A DNA stretch of 64,000 nt from contig RZYP01000005.1 in NCBI GenBank assembly GCA_009930275.1, positions 1 through 64,000 on the forward strand. Reading direction: 5' to 3'. Below the pieces are notes generated by a model. The model saw only the letters and a list, made by a program, of their open reading frames with translations. It was not told the DNA's origin and made no database searches. Positions within the stretch are counted from its first letter, which is position 1. Each line of letters opens with the position of its first letter. Both the position numbers and the translations under genes were made by a program. Of this stretch, positions 17,602 to 28,122 are shown piece after piece. This DNA is from Negativicutes bacterium. GTDB taxonomy: Bacteria; Bacillota_C; Negativicutes; Acidaminococcales; Acidaminococcaceae.

Positions 17602-19614
17602 CTATTTTCTCCTGTTGTTCTTTGGCGATAATTTCTGGCCTAGCTCTCCCTTGACAAGAATAAGGCGATCCCGATATTCGGCTGCCTTCTCAAAATCAAG
17701 TTCTTTAGCAGCAGCTGCCATTCTTTTTTCCAAATCTTTTGACAGCGCTCTAAGCTCTTTTTCTGATTGCTTCTTGATATCCTTAGGTGAATAAGCGAGA
17801 TTAGTGTCTTCCTCGCTTACCTTAGTCAATCGTATCAGTTCACGCACTTCTTTTTTGATTGTTTGAGGAGTTATGCCATATTTTAAGTTATGGGTCTCCT
17901 GCTTGGCGCGCCTGCGGTTGGTTTCGTCAATAGCCCTCTTCATTGAATCAGTCATGCGGTCCGCGTACATAATTACGCGTCCATTGACATTACGGGCAGC
18001 GCGTCCTATTGTTTGAATCATCGCGGTATCAGAGCGAAGAAACCCTTCCTTGTCTGCATCCAAAATAGTAATCAGCGATACCTCGGGCAAATCAAGCCCT
18101 TCCCGCAGCAGGTTAATACCAACAAGAACATCAAACTCGCCGGCACGCAGAGCATGAATTATCTGTGCCCTTTCTATTGTTACGATTTCCGAATGCAAAT
18201 AGCGAACACGCACACCTGCTTTCTGCAAGTACTCCGTCAAGTCTTCCGACATACGTTTTGTCAATGTCGTAACAAGGATTCTTTCACCAGCAGCTGCCAC
18301 CTTGTTTATTTCACCAAGCAGATCGTCAATTTGTCCCTTTATCGGTCTGACTTCCACTTTTGGGTCGAGCAGCCCTGTCGGTCTAATAATCTGTTCAACA
18401 ATATTGTCTGTTTCTTCTAACTCATATTTTCCCGGTGTTGCTGAAACATAAATAGCCTGATTTCTCTGCAGCTGAAATTCGTCAAAGGTTAAAGGCCTGT
18501 TATCGAAGGCTGAAGGCAAACGAAAACCATGCTCAACCAGAACAGATTTGCGCGAGCGATCCCCTGCATACATCGCCCTGATCTGCGGCAAAGTTACATG
18601 TGATTCATCAATTACCAAAAGAAAATCTTTGGGAAAGTAGCTAACAAGCGTAAAAGGAGCTTCCCCGGCTTTCCGCTGAGACAGATGTCTGGAGTAGTTC
18701 TCAATGCCAGAGCAATAACCCATCTCATTCATCATTTCCAGGTCGTAATTCGTTCTTTGTTCCAGCCTCTGCGCCTCAAGGAGTTTATTCTGCGCCCGAA
18801 GTTCAGCGAGCCTTTCCGACAGCTCATCTTTGATATCCTCCATTGCCCGCATAAGATTTTCTCGGGAAGTAACATAGTGAGAAGCTGGAAAAATAGCGAC
18901 ATGCGTCCTTCTTCCTAAAACTTCCCCTGTCAGGATATCCACTTCCATCAAGGCCTCAATTTCATCATCAAACATCTCGATACGAATAGCCTTTTCGTTG
19001 TAACCGGCAGGAATAACTTCAATGACGTCTCCTCGCACACGGAAACTACCGCGTTGAAAATCTATGTCATTACGGCTATATTGTATTTCCACAAGCTTTT
19101 TCAGAATAACCTGTCGGTCAATATTTTGACCTATACGCAAGGAAAGCACCATGTCGTAATAATCCTGCGGAGCGCCCAAGCCATAGATACAGGAAACACT
19201 GGCCACTATAATTACGTCACGTCTCTCGAATAGTGCGCTGGTAGCCGAATGTCTGAGCTTATCTATCTCATCGTTAATGGAAGAATCTTTTTCTATATAT
19301 GTATCTGTCTGCGGAATATAGGCCTCGGGCTGGTAATAATCATAATAAGAGACAAAATATTCAACCGCGTTATCCGGAAAAAACGCTTTCAACTCACTTG
19401 CCAATTGAGCTGCCAGTGTTTTATTGTGGGCTATAACAAGCGTTGGTTTTCTAACCTTATTGATAACCTGTGCTATTGTATAAGTTTTGCCCGTACCTGT
19501 GGCACCAATCAGGACTTGTGTTCTTGCCCCGGATTCAATGCCATTAACTAGTTTTGTTATGGCCTGCGGCTGATCACCCGCAGGCTCAAATGGTGCCTTA
19601 ATATCAAATTCCAT
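17602..19614 (-). CDS. uvrB: Excinuclease ABC subunit B
   Basis: A 670-residue UvrB helicase-like protein that verifies damage and loads UvrC. Walker [13 protein letters not shown] lies near residue 38, the beta-hairpin region is [21 protein letters not shown], and helicase motifs include DESHVTLPQ and [11 protein letters not shown]-terminal UVR coiled coil ([24 protein letters not shown]) binds UvrC. The start at 19614 follows GGAGAG by 6 nt and gives the canonical [19 protein letters not shown] start. First gene of uvrBAC. Confidence 0.98.
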   Translation of the reverse strand: MEFDIKAPFEPAGDQPQAITKLVNGIESGARTQVLIGATGTGKTYTIAQVINKVRKPTLVIAHNKTLAAQLASELKAFFPDNAVEYFVSYYDYYQPEAYIPQTDTYIEKDSSINDEIDKLRHSATSALFERRDVIIVASVSCIYGLGAPQDYYDMVLSLRIGQNIDRQVILKKLVEIQYSRNDIDFQRGSFRVRGDVIEVIPAGYNEKAIRIEMFDDEIEALMEVDILTGEVLGRRTHVAIFPASHYVTSRENLMRAMEDIKDELSERLAELRAQNKLLEAQRLEQRTNYDLEMMNEMGYCSGIENYSRHLSQRKAGEAPFTLVSYFPKDFLLVIDESHVTLPQIRAMYAGDRSRKSVLVEHGFRLPSAFDNRPLTFDEFQLQRNQAIYVSATPGKYELEETDNIVEQIIRPTGLLDPKVEVRPIKGQIDDLLGEINKVAAAGERILVTTLTKRMSEDLTEYLQKAGVRVRYLHSEIVTIERAQIIHALRAGEFDVLVGINLLREGLDLPEVSLITILDADKEGFLRSDTAMIQTIGRAARNVNGRVIMYADRMTDSMKRAIDETNRRRAKQETHNLKYGITPQTIKKEVRELIRLTKVSEEDTNLAYSPKDIKKQSEKELRALSKDLEKRMAAAAKELDFEKAAEYRDRLILVKGELGQKLSPKNNRRK

Positions 19615-19698
19615 ATTTCTCTCCGTAATAATAAAGTTTCTCAATTGAGATTAATTATAGCATTTTTTGCTGCTATTTCATAGAATCAGGAAAAGCAC

Positions 19699-19800
19699 AA
19701 AGGGCGTCCGCAAAATTGGTCTGTTCCCTTCTAAGTAACAAGTTTTAAACTTTCACTTGTCTGCTTAAAAAAGAGCCAATCAAAATTGCGAACGCCCTTA
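19699..19800 (-). repeat. Long imperfect inverted repeat after ctpA
   Basis: Arms at 19699-19720 and 19776-19800: AAGGGCGT with ACGCCCTT, then CGCAA/TTGCG and ATTGG/CCAAT pair with small bulges, about 19 bp in total. The loop is ~55 nt and contains a T6 run just after the first minus-strand arm. It fills the gap between ctpA and uvrB. It may be a terminator or a miniature inverted-repeat element. Confidence 0.5.
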
Positions 19801-19803
19801 CTT

Positions 19804-20952
19804 TTATTTTTTTGCAAGTTCCTTTTCTAAATAATCAATAGCTGCAGCAATCTGATTATCCACTGTTGCGCCTGCTGCTTCAATTATTACATCCGGCTCT
19901 ATGCCGATACCGTTTATCGAACGGCCGCTCGGCGTATAGTAATGTGCTACGGTTAACTTTAGACCTGTACGTTCGTCAAGATTTTGTACCGTCTGTACCG
20001 AACCCTTGCCAAAAGTTTTCGTTCCAAAAAGTTTCCCAACTTTTGTATCTTGTATTGCTCCCGCAACAATCTCAGCTGCACTGGCAGAGCCCTGATTAAC
20101 AAGGACAGCAATAGGATACTTCGTTTTATCCAAATTGGAATACTCCGTAATACTTTTGCCGCTTCTCTCTGTCACGGAGACAATAGGTCCTTTAGGAACC
20201 ATCAACTCCGCCACCTTGACGCTTTCGCCAAGAAGTCCGCCGGGATTATCCCGCAAATCAAGCACCAATGCCTTCATACCCTGGCCTTCAAGGTCATGAT
20301 ACTTTTTTATGAAATCAGCAGCAGTGTTTTCATTGAACATTCCTATTCTGATATAACCGATGCCCTTGTCTTTCATTTCACCGGCCACCGTTTCCAGTTT
20401 GATATCGGAACGAATGACACGAACTGTTCGTAGCTCTCCTGTCGCGGTTTTCAAATCTATTTCCACCACAGTACCTGAAACTCCACGAATTTGGGCAACA
20501 ACTTCTTCCAGCGTCTGACCTGCGGTTTTGTTGCCGTCAATAGCCAGAATTTTGTCACCGCTTTTGATTCCGGCACGTTCACCCGGAGTCCCCTTTAATG
20601 GTGCTATTACGACAAAATTGTCATCCTTCATGCCTAAAACAACGCCGATTCCTCCAAAATGTCCCTCAGTATTTGTTACCAGCGATTTGTAATTTTCCTC
20701 ATCAAGATACACTGAATATGGGTCGCCTAAGGCGTTCACCATACCTTTAATAGCTCCCTCGTACAATTTCGCATGGTCAACAGGTTCGATGAAGTTATTG
20801 CGAACGATAGAAAGCGCTCTGAAGAATTTTATGGCCTCAGGCAAATTGCCGGAAGCAAGATGCAAGCCGTAAATCATTCCCCCGACAACCAGGCAGCAAG
20901 AGCAAATACATGCAATCAAAACCGTGATTATGCTGAATCTTTTTTTTAACAT
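19804..20952 (-). CDS. ctpA: C-terminal processing peptidase, S41 family
   Basis: A 382-residue exported serine protease. Residues 9-30 are a hydrophobic signal anchor. A PDZ domain is at about 90-180 (FGGIGVVLGMKDDNFVV and IKSGDKILAIDG). The S41 catalytic core has LRDNPGGLLGESV and the Ser-Lys dyad in NQGSASAAEIVAGAIQD and KTFGKGSVQ. Such proteases cut C-termini of envelope proteins, in several species adjusting peptidoglycan hydrolases. The position directly after an M23 hydrolase gene and ftsEX supports a wall-turnover role. Confidence 0.94.
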   Translation of the reverse strand: MLKKRFSIITVLIACICSCCLVVGGMIYGLHLASGNLPEAIKFFRALSIVRNNFIEPVDHAKLYEGAIKGMVNALGDPYSVYLDEENYKSLVTNTEGHFGGIGVVLGMKDDNFVVIAPLKGTPGERAGIKSGDKILAIDGNKTAGQTLEEVVAQIRGVSGTVVEIDLKTATGELRTVRVIRSDIKLETVAGEMKDKGIGYIRIGMFNENTAADFIKKYHDLEGQGMKALVLDLRDNPGGLLGESVKVAELMVPKGPIVSVTERSGKSITEYSNLDKTKYPIAVLVNQGSASAAEIVAGAIQDTKVGKLFGTKTFGKGSVQTVQNLDERTGLKLTVAHYYTPSGRSINGIGIEPDVIIEAAGATVDNQIAAAIDYLEKELAKK

Positions 20953-20970
20953 GCCTTGGCGCCCCCAATT

Positions 20971-22107
20971 TTACGGCAAGTAATCAAGTGGATCAGTTAC
21001 CTCACCGTGAATACGTACTTCAAAATGGCAGTGTGGTCCTGTTGAATAACCAGTACTGCCGGCATAAGCAATAATCTGCCCCTTAGCCACCTGCTGTCCG
21101 TCATAAACAGCAAGGCTCGAATTATGTCCATATAAGGTAACTATGCCGCCGCCATGGTCAATCATTACGGCATTACCATAGCCACCCATCCAGTCAGCAT
21201 ATATTACCGTACCGGAATTCGCGGCCACGATCGGGTCACCATAATCAGCCGCGATATCAATTCCTGTGTGGAATTTTTCAGTTCCAAAGACTGGATGCAC
21301 CCGCCAACCGAAAGGAGATGTAATTTCACCTGCAATAGGCCACGCATAACCACTGGAAACTATACTTGAAGACGAGATCGTCCCTCCGCTTTCCAAGTTG
21401 CGAATCATATTGGCTATCCTTTCGGAAGTTGCCATTAATTCATTATACTCCTCGTCCAAACGTTCCTGTTCAGCTAAAGCATCATTATATGCTGCTTCGC
21501 GCTCTGAGGTTTTTTGAGCAACTACTTGTTGTTTCGAGGATACTTCACTATGCACCACCTTGATTTTGGCCATGTTGCTCTCCAAAATCTCCTGGTTAGC
21601 CTCGAGTTCTGCTCTTTTCTTTTTTAAATCTTCAAGAAGAGAAATATCGCTGGCAATAACGCGTTTGAGCAGATACATGCGCGAGGAAAAATCGGAAAAA
21701 TCTTTTGCGCCTAAAAGAACGTCGAGATAATTGATCTGTCCGTTGATATAAATATCGCGCAGTCGGCCGCGATAAACGTTTACCCGCTGCTTAACTTGTT
21801 CTTTCTTTTTGTCGATAGCTACCGTATTGCTATCAATCTGTTGCTCCAAGTCCTCGCGTTCTTCTTCTACGGTCGCCAGCTCGTTTTGTGCCACGCTTAA
21901 CTGCGACTGCGCTTCAATCAGCCTATCCGTGGCGGAAGCAACGACCTGCTTGGCCTTCTCGCGCTCCATGTCCTTATTATAAAGCTGCTGTTGGATACTC
22001 TCCAGCTCAGCTTGTTTGTCTTGAATTGAGGCCGCACCAACCGGCGAAATCAGGTTGAGAAAAATCGTTACAGCCATCAATGCAGCCATTATCTCTTTCT
22101 TTGTCAT
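20971..22107 (-). CDS. Murein hydrolase with coiled coil and M23 (LytM) domain
   Basis: A 378-residue exported protein: signal peptide at residues 1-25 ending at PVGAAS, coiled coil over about residues 30-235 (Gln/Glu/Lys-rich heptads), then a LytM domain from about residue 260. The zinc residues of an active M23 endopeptidase are present: HTGID and the HCHFEV pair, with GHNSSL between. That differs from degenerate activators such as E. coli EnvC. ATG at 22107 follows GGAGGAGCC. It lies directly after ftsX, the usual partner controlling such hydrolases across the membrane, and before ctpA. Confidence 0.9.
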   Translation of the reverse strand: MTKKEIMAALMAVTIFLNLISPVGAASIQDKQAELESIQQQLYNKDMEREKAKQVVASATDRLIEAQSQLSVAQNELATVEEEREDLEQQIDSNTVAIDKKKEQVKQRVNVYRGRLRDIYINGQINYLDVLLGAKDFSDFSSRMYLLKRVIASDISLLEDLKKKRAELEANQEILESNMAKIKVVHSEVSSKQQVVAQKTSEREAAYNDALAEQERLDEEYNELMATSERIANMIRNLESGGTISSSSIVSSGYAWPIAGEITSPFGWRVHPVFGTEKFHTGIDIAADYGDPIVAANSGTVIYADWMGGYGNAVMIDHGGGIVTLYGHNSSLAVYDGQQVAKGQIIAYAGSTGYSTGPHCHFEVRIHGEVTDPLDYLP

Positions 22108-22121
22108 AGGCTCCTCCGACA

Positions 22122-23009
22122 CTAAACCTTTAAGAATTTACGCAAAGAAATGCTGCTGCCTGCAGCGCCGATGGCAGTTCCTATAACGATCAGCGTAATA
22201 TTGATGTACAAAAGCAACGGCCAGGCCGGTAACAATGGAAAAAAGGCCAAAGTTGCATGCACGCTGCTTAAAATCGCGCCATAGGCCTGAGTAATTACAA
22301 ACGCGGCCACAAGTGCCCCCGAAAACCCAAGGAACATACCCTCCAGCAAAAACGGCCAGCGGATAAACCAATCAGTTGCACCAACATATTTCATTATCGT
22401 TACTTCCCTTCTACGGGCAAAAACGGTAATACGTATGGTGTTAACGATAATAAAAAGAGTGGCCATAGCCAACAATAGAACAAGCAAAATTCCGCCTATT
22501 CGCATGATTTTTGTTAATTTAAAGATGTTTTCAACAACATCCTGACCAAATTTAGCCGTTTCTACTCCCTCGAGCTCGTCAATCTTTGGTGCCAGTTCGC
22601 TAATCCGCTCCGGTTTATCGACATGAACTTCGAAAGAATAAGGAAATGGATTTTCTTCGCCGATAAAATCCAGCAAATTGGTTTGGCCGCCAAGCCTTTC
22701 CTTAAACCTTTCCAGTGCTTCGTCCTTTGTTATTGCCTTCACGCTGGTAACACCTGGCAACGCTTTTAATGTTTTGTCGGTTGCCGTCAGCGTTTCCTTG
22801 CTGGCTGAATCGGACATATACACAGAAATCTGGACCTGTGTTTCCAGAAATTTCGCAATATGATTAGTATTAAATACCATAACCATGAAAATACCAAGAA
22901 CCAAGAGAGATAGTGCAACTGTCGAAACAGAAGCAAGGCTCATAAACTGATTCCTTCTTATGGACTTAAAGGTTTCCCTTACAAAATATTCCTTAGTACT
23001 CAGACTCAT
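22122..23009 (-). CDS. ftsX: Cell division ABC transporter-like membrane subunit FtsX
   Basis: A 295-residue FtsX. One transmembrane helix is near residues 25-47 (ASVSTVALSLLVLGIFMVM), followed by an extracytoplasmic domain (about 50-170) and three C-terminal helices (IGGILLVLLLAMATLFIIV, LGFSGALVAAFVI and LLLYINITLIVIGTAIG). FtsEX does not transport; it transmits ATP hydrolysis to peptidoglycan hydrolases outside. The start at 23009 follows AAGGGAG and overlaps the end of ftsE by 17 nt. Confidence 0.95.
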   Translation of the reverse strand: MSLSTKEYFVRETFKSIRRNQFMSLASVSTVALSLLVLGIFMVMVFNTNHIAKFLETQVQISVYMSDSASKETLTATDKTLKALPGVTSVKAITKDEALERFKERLGGQTNLLDFIGEENPFPYSFEVHVDKPERISELAPKIDELEGVETAKFGQDVVENIFKLTKIMRIGGILLVLLLAMATLFIIVNTIRITVFARRREVTIMKYVGATDWFIRWPFLLEGMFLGFSGALVAAFVITQAYGAILSSVHATLAFFPLLPAWPLLLYINITLIVIGTAIGAAGSSISLRKFLKV

Positions 23010-23685
23010 AACCGTAAACTCCCTTAGCATCGTCACGGACGATTACACCATTTTCGATAGCAATTACGCGTTTGCCCATGGCATCAACTATTTCTCTGTC
23101 ATGGGTAGCCATGACGATAGTTGTGCCGCTTTCATTAATTCCTTTGAAAATACGCATGATATCTCTGCTTGTATCTGGATCAAGGTTACCCGTAGGCTCG
23201 TCGGCAATGACAAGAATAGGATCGTTTACGATTGCCCGGGCAATAGCTATTCGCTGCTGCTCGCCACCTGACAGTTCTCCGGGATAAGCATTGGCTCTGT
23301 TTTTTAACCCTACCAGCTCTAAAACAGTCATGACGCGACGACGCGTTTTTATAGCCGGTGCCTCAATAACCTGCATCGCAAAAGCCACATTGTCGTAGAC
23401 AGTGCGATCCGGCAGCAACCTGTAATCTTGGAAAATAATCCCCAGCTGACGACGCAAAAAAGGAACTTCCTTATCATTCAAAGCCAAAACATCCACACCG
23501 TCAACATAAATTTTGCCGGTAGTAGGCAAAACTTCTTTAAACAACATCTTGATAAAGGTAGACTTACCTGCGCCGCTAGGACCAACAACGAATACAAATT
23601 CCCCTGGTTTTATATGTAGGTCGATGTTTCGCAACGCAACTGAACCATTACGATAAGTTTTGCTAACTCCTGTCATTAAAAGCAA
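22993..23685 (-). CDS. ftsE: Cell division ATP-binding protein FtsE
   Basis: A 230-residue ABC ATPase. Walker A is [11 protein letters not shown]-loop FQDYRLL, signature [14 protein letters not shown], Walker [15 protein letters not shown] and the switch His in ATHD. The TTG at 23685 lies 7 nt after AGGAGG and is preferred; an ATG three codons later is possible. It works with FtsX, whose gene it overlaps. Confidence 0.96.
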   Translation of the reverse strand: MLLMTGVSKTYRNGSVALRNIDLHIKPGEFVFVVGPSGAGKSTFIKMLFKEVLPTTGKIYVDGVDVLALNDKEVPFLRRQLGIIFQDYRLLPDRTVYDNVAFAMQVIEAPAIKTRRRVMTVLELVGLKNRANAYPGELSGGEQQRIAIARAIVNDPILVIADEPTGNLDPDTSRDIMRIFKGINESGTTIVMATHDREIVDAMGKRVIAIENGVIVRDDAKGVYGYESEY

Positions 23686-23698
23686 GGTGCAGCCTCCT

Positions 23699-24796
23699 TC
23701 ATTTCTTTGATTTGCCAAGTAACCCAATTGCACGTGCGGAATTTCGCCGTGCTTCTATCTGTAATGCCTTTATTTTTTCATTCTGTCTTTGAGGAACTTG
23801 CTGCCAGAGTCTGGAACTCTCTTTGATGATATCCTCGGCAGTTATACTCTCTATGCTGCCTGCGGCAACGCCCTCCATACCTTTCACAAAGCGATCAACC
23901 TTAGGGTCATAAGAAACTGCTAAAAATGGCACACCCGCTAACGCAGCAAAAACAAGCGCGTGTAGTCTCATGCCTATTAAAAAATCAAGGTTAGCGATAA
24001 TTGAAACATATTCTTCCGTGGTATAACCCTCTCTTAAAATAATGATATCATCGTGCTTCTCCATAAGAAGGGCGGTGGCTTCCGCTATTTCAGTATCAGC
24101 CGGAAACTGCAAAGGCACAAAGACTATGCGGGCATTGTACTGTTTGCGCAGCTTTGTTGCAGCTTCTGCAAAGACTTTGGTAAATCTTTTTTCGCCAGGC
24201 CAATGTCTTAAGGCTATGCCTATCATTGGTTTTTCACCACTAAGGCCGTTATCCAGCAAAATTTGCCTGCCGAGATCTTTTCTTTCGGCACTTAAGGAAA
24301 ATACTGCATCAGCCGTGACCGTAATCCTGTCTCCTGGCAGACCCATTTCCTTAAGCTCCTCGTAAGAGCCATCGTCACGCACTGTAATCAGATCTGCTTT
24401 CCTACAGACGTATTTTGTCAGTCTACGGGCAAATGACGAACGTATTGGTCCGATTCCCTGGGCGTAAAGCATAACTTTGCTGCCAAGCAACTTAGCTAGC
24501 GTAATAATACTCAGGTAATACAAAAGGCTCCTCTTGCTCGTGACATCCTGCAAGAGGCTGCCGCCGCCAGACAAGAGTAAATCAGTGCCTAGCATGGTTT
24601 TGAATATTGCCCAGCCACTAAATCTATGAATCGAACGCACTCCGTGTTTTTCAGCAGTGACTCCCGGTTTGCCGGACAAAACAGTGATTTCCACGTCTCG
24701 TCTTTCAGCACGCAGAGCTTCGATAATGGCCGTCAGCATTGCTTCATCGCCGGCATTCGAAAAGCCATAGTAACCGGAAATCAAGATTTTACTCAT
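23699..24796 (-). CDS. csaB: Polysaccharide pyruvyl transferase CsaB
   Basis: A 365-residue CsaB-type enzyme adding pyruvyl ketals to a cell-wall polymer, the modification that SLH-domain proteins bind. N-terminus ILISGYYGFSNAGDEAMLTAI and later LLSGGGSLLQDVTSKRSLLYY, YAQGIGPI and GMRLHALVFAALAGVPFLAVSYDPKV are family motifs. The start overlaps the upstream membrane-protein gene by 8 nt. In Negativicutes the SLH system tethers the outer membrane, so CsaB may belong to that tether; this last step is inference. Confidence 0.93.
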   Translation of the reverse strand: MSKILISGYYGFSNAGDEAMLTAIIEALRAERRDVEITVLSGKPGVTAEKHGVRSIHRFSGWAIFKTMLGTDLLLSGGGSLLQDVTSKRSLLYYLSIITLAKLLGSKVMLYAQGIGPIRSSFARRLTKYVCRKADLITVRDDGSYEELKEMGLPGDRITVTADAVFSLSAERKDLGRQILLDNGLSGEKPMIGIALRHWPGEKRFTKVFAEAATKLRKQYNARIVFVPLQFPADTEIAEATALLMEKHDDIIILREGYTTEEYVSIIANLDFLIGMRLHALVFAALAGVPFLAVSYDPKVDRFVKGMEGVAAGSIESITAEDIIKESSRLWQQVPQRQNEKIKALQIEARRNSARAIGLLGKSKK

Positions 24797-26906
24797 GCTT
24801 CAAGTATCTCCTTTGTAAAGCTTGCAAATACGGATAGAACAACGCGAAAGCAGTAAGAAGACAGACACCCATCGCAGCTCCCAACAGTAAGCCGTCAAGG
24901 GCCCGAATGTAGGACATGATTATCGGGGTTCTCATATGCGCAAATGTTTGTACCAAGGAACCCTGTCCGATTATGGCAGCCAAAATAAAAGCCACCGAAA
25001 GCAATCGAGGAAATTTATTGTAGACCGCAAAAGCAGCCAGATAAAACGCCGGATGTCCTACTAAAAATTCTTTTTCACGCGGACGAGCCAGCATCACTTC
25101 TTCCAGAAAAAGCCTTAATTTGACCTCAATATCAGGAACCGGCACACCGGCAGTATGACCGGAACGGCCGATAAATACCCAGGCAATAAAAGCTAACACA
25201 GAAAGGCCAAAAACTATTTTTAAGGTAATTGGGCGTTCCAAAACGCTTTCTAAGCGGGCAATTATATTTTTCCTGTCATCGTCACCATCGAACAAAGAAT
25301 AGCGTCGGACGCAGAGAACAAGCATAAGCAAGATCGGTAAAATGAACGTAAGCTTAACACCCTTGTATATATCTATCTCCATCAAAAAACGAACATCGCC
25401 AAGAATTGCCCCTACGAAGGAAGCACCAACCAAAGATAGTCCCACTGCTAATGCTAGCTGCCATGTAGCAGCGAAGATAACGGCTCTCAGACCTTTGCCG
25501 CCGCCATGGTAATTGTCCCAAAGGCTAAGAATATAGTTAAGCGAAAGTACCGGTATTACAGTCGCAGCCATCAAAGCAAGTATTTGTCTTACCAGAAGGC
25601 CTTTCGCTAACAAAACCGCAGCACTAAATATTATTCCTGCAGCCAGTATTAAAAGATACTGGTGTTTTTTCCTGATTTCAACAAGCTGGTTAAGATAAAG
25701 CATACCGGCAGATATTATTCCGAAAATAATCGGCACAAAAAATAAACGGTTAGGCATATAATTGTCAAAAACACCAGCTTTGCCTATGCTGAAGCCCCGC
25801 TCTTTGACACTTTCGGTAATGCCTTCGACATAATCCAGGTTTGTTTGCAGCAAGGTTTTATCATCTTGCGGTGTCAAGAACGTTTTGACATAGTTCAGTC
25901 TGATATTACGTTCCTCGTCTGTCAATGCCCAGCGGCGCATAGCCTCCTGAACCTTTAACTTTTTTTGTTCAGCTTTATCAATAACGTAAGTACGGGCTCC
26001 ACGATAGTCCATTAATTCTGCCATAGGCACGAGACCTTCCAAAGGAGCAAATTGCAGCTGAACAACATTTTCCACCATTGCCAGCGTAATATCGCGCTTA
26101 GTTAAGTTATCAGCAACATAGTCAAGATTTTCCTTGCTACCAAGGATAGTCGTGCCGCTGCCGGCAAAAGCAGATATTAAAGCACCGGATTTGTCGATAC
26201 GACTAAAAAATCCGTCTATCTGCTCCCGTTCCGATGCCGCCGACATATTGTAACCATGACCGTAATTAACCGGTCTGGCGACTACCATAAATCCAAGTTT
26301 CTTTGCCAGATGCAATTCTTCTGAAGATAAGCCGAGATCCATCTGCAGAATGCCCTTTTGCTCGCCATAAACTTCCCCCTGAACGAGTTTGGTATCACCC
26401 TTGAGCTCAATAATCTTCGGTTCGGTAGAAATTACTCGGACAAGTTCTTTGCCAAAACGCAAAGAAAGGTCTTCCTCAACATCCTGCATGGCCAGAGGCG
26501 ATGTGCCTTCTGTAATATATGCGGCATTTGTTGTAATATTGCCACCAGCAAGGAGTTCCAGCCAGATACCGCTTTGTATTTGATTTGTGCGATAGGCGTG
26601 CAAAAGCTCAGACCCAGTGACTACCGTTACCTTTCCTTTCTCCCCAAGCTTCTGCAAGGTAGTATCAAAAAGGACAAGACTAGTGACACCTCGGTCTTTA
26701 AACATTTTCAGCACTTTTTCCTCGGGTACGCCTTCGCCGTGCGCCATTCTGGCAATGCTCTCATACTCCATAGCTATTTCAACAGTTCTATTCGCTTTCT
26801 CAACAGAATGCCGCTGAAAATTCAAAAACATGGAAAAAATGAGCCCGATAGCCATGATAATGATTAACACCGAATTATAACGGCTTATTCTCAACGAAAT
26901 CTCCAC
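24789..26906 (-). CDS. DUF5693-type multipass membrane protein
   Basis: A 705-residue protein: one N-terminal transmembrane helix (residues 12-29), an extracytoplasmic domain of about 350 residues, then roughly eight transmembrane helices from residue 385 onwards. The large domain has GVPEEKVLKMFKDRGVTSLVLFD and VARPVNYGHGYN, typical of the DUF5693 family found next to csaB. Function is not known; linkage to csaB suggests a role in making or exporting the pyruvylated polymer. It ends by overlapping csaB and starts 22 nt after prfB. Confidence 0.8.
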   Translation of the reverse strand: MEISLRISRYNSVLIIIMAIGLIFSMFLNFQRHSVEKANRTVEIAMEYESIARMAHGEGVPEEKVLKMFKDRGVTSLVLFDTTLQKLGEKGKVTVVTGSELLHAYRTNQIQSGIWLELLAGGNITTNAAYITEGTSPLAMQDVEEDLSLRFGKELVRVISTEPKIIELKGDTKLVQGEVYGEQKGILQMDLGLSSEELHLAKKLGFMVVARPVNYGHGYNMSAASEREQIDGFFSRIDKSGALISAFAGSGTTILGSKENLDYVADNLTKRDITLAMVENVVQLQFAPLEGLVPMAELMDYRGARTYVIDKAEQKKLKVQEAMRRWALTDEERNIRLNYVKTFLTPQDDKTLLQTNLDYVEGITESVKERGFSIGKAGVFDNYMPNRLFFVPIIFGIISAGMLYLNQLVEIRKKHQYLLILAAGIIFSAAVLLAKGLLVRQILALMAATVIPVLSLNYILSLWDNYHGGGKGLRAVIFAATWQLALAVGLSLVGASFVGAILGDVRFLMEIDIYKGVKLTFILPILLMLVLCVRRYSLFDGDDDRKNIIARLESVLERPITLKIVFGLSVLAFIAWVFIGRSGHTAGVPVPDIEVKLRLFLEEVMLARPREKEFLVGHPAFYLAAFAVYNKFPRLLSVAFILAAIIGQGSLVQTFAHMRTPIIMSYIRALDGLLLGAAMGVCLLTAFALFYPYLQALQRRYLKHE

Positions 26907-26928
26907 CTATCCAAATTCTATTGCATCA

Positions 26929-28036
26929 TTATTTTATCTTCTGCAAACTACGCAAGTATGCTTCAACAAACATTTCAAGATCTCCGTCCATAACAGCCTG
27001 TACATTGCCGGTTTCAGCACCTGTGCGGTGGTCTTTGACCATATTGTACGGGTGAAAAACATAAGATCGTATTTGGCTGCCCCATTCAATTGCCTGATAG
27101 TCGCCGGCAATATCTGACTTGAGCGCTTCTTGCTTTTGTTTTTCATATTCGAATAGTTTTGCCCGCAATAACTGCATACAACGCTCCCTATTTTGTATCT
27201 GGGACCGTTGATTCTGACACTGGACAATGATTCCGGTCGGAAGATGCGTCATGCGCACAGCCGAATCGGTTTTATTGATATGTTGTCCGCCGGCACCGCT
27301 GGCTCTATAGGTATCTACTTTTAAGTCAGCCGGATTAATGCTGATTTCTACATTGTCATCAATTTCCGGCATAACATCGACTGCCGCAAAAGAAGTATGC
27401 CGACGCGCATTGGAGTCAAACGGTGAAATGCGCACCAACCGGTGGACACCTTTTTCAGATTTCAAATAGCCATAAGCATTATGTCCATTAATACCGAGTG
27501 TCACACTTTTGACTCCGGCTTCATCACCAGGCTGATAGTCAAGCACATCAACGCTATAACCCGAGCGCTCAGCAAAGCGCCCAAACATCCTAAGCAGCAT
27601 TGAAGTCCAGTCTTGCGCTTCAGTTCCGCCGGCGCCTGCGTGCAAGGTCAAAATGGCATTATTCGCATCATATTCTCCCGACAGAAGCATACCAAGCTCC
27701 AGGTGTTCAACATCAACACGAACAGAAGCCAAGGATTGTTCAATCTCTCCAACCAATCCGGCATCTTCTTCTTCCATCGCGAGCTCCCACATAACTTCCA
27801 GGTCTTCCACTCTATTTTCCAAAGAACGGTATGTTCCTATTTCGTCTCTTAACTGTGTAACAATCTGCGCGACCTTCTGCGCTTCTTCGGGGTTATCCCA
27901 AAAACTGGGTTCCCCCATCTTATGTTCTAGTTCGGCTATGCGGTCCTCTTTGCGAACGACGTCAAAGAGATCCCCTCATTTCGTCTAACTTCTGCTTCAA
28001 GTTATTTATTTCAGGTCTATATTCTTCTATAAGCAA
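26929..28036 (-). CDS. prfB: Peptide chain release factor 2, with programmed +1 frameshift
   Basis: RF2 recognises UGA and UAA stop codons. The gene is in two frames. A short first frame starts at a TTG (28036; GTG at 28045 is possible) and runs to an in-frame TGA at 27964-27962. It is preceded by AGGGG and followed by C, i.e. the classic AGGGG...CTTTGAC slip site. After a +1 shift, reading continues from GAC (27963) to 26929. The second part has the stop-recognition tripeptide in RISPFDSN and the catalytic GGQ in SGAGGQHINK. Free RF2 levels control the shift. This is regulation, not a mutation. Confidence 0.96.
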
Positions 28037-28122
28037 ACGTCTCACTTCCTTCCAAATAAAAAATACGACAAATAACCCAAGCGAAGTCGAAACCATAACT
28101 AGTCCCGACTTTGCTTAATAAG

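Noticed and set aside
26929..27964. prfB as a frameshifted pseudogene
   Set aside because: The AGGGG/CTTTGAC signal is the conserved programmed frameshift of RF2 genes.
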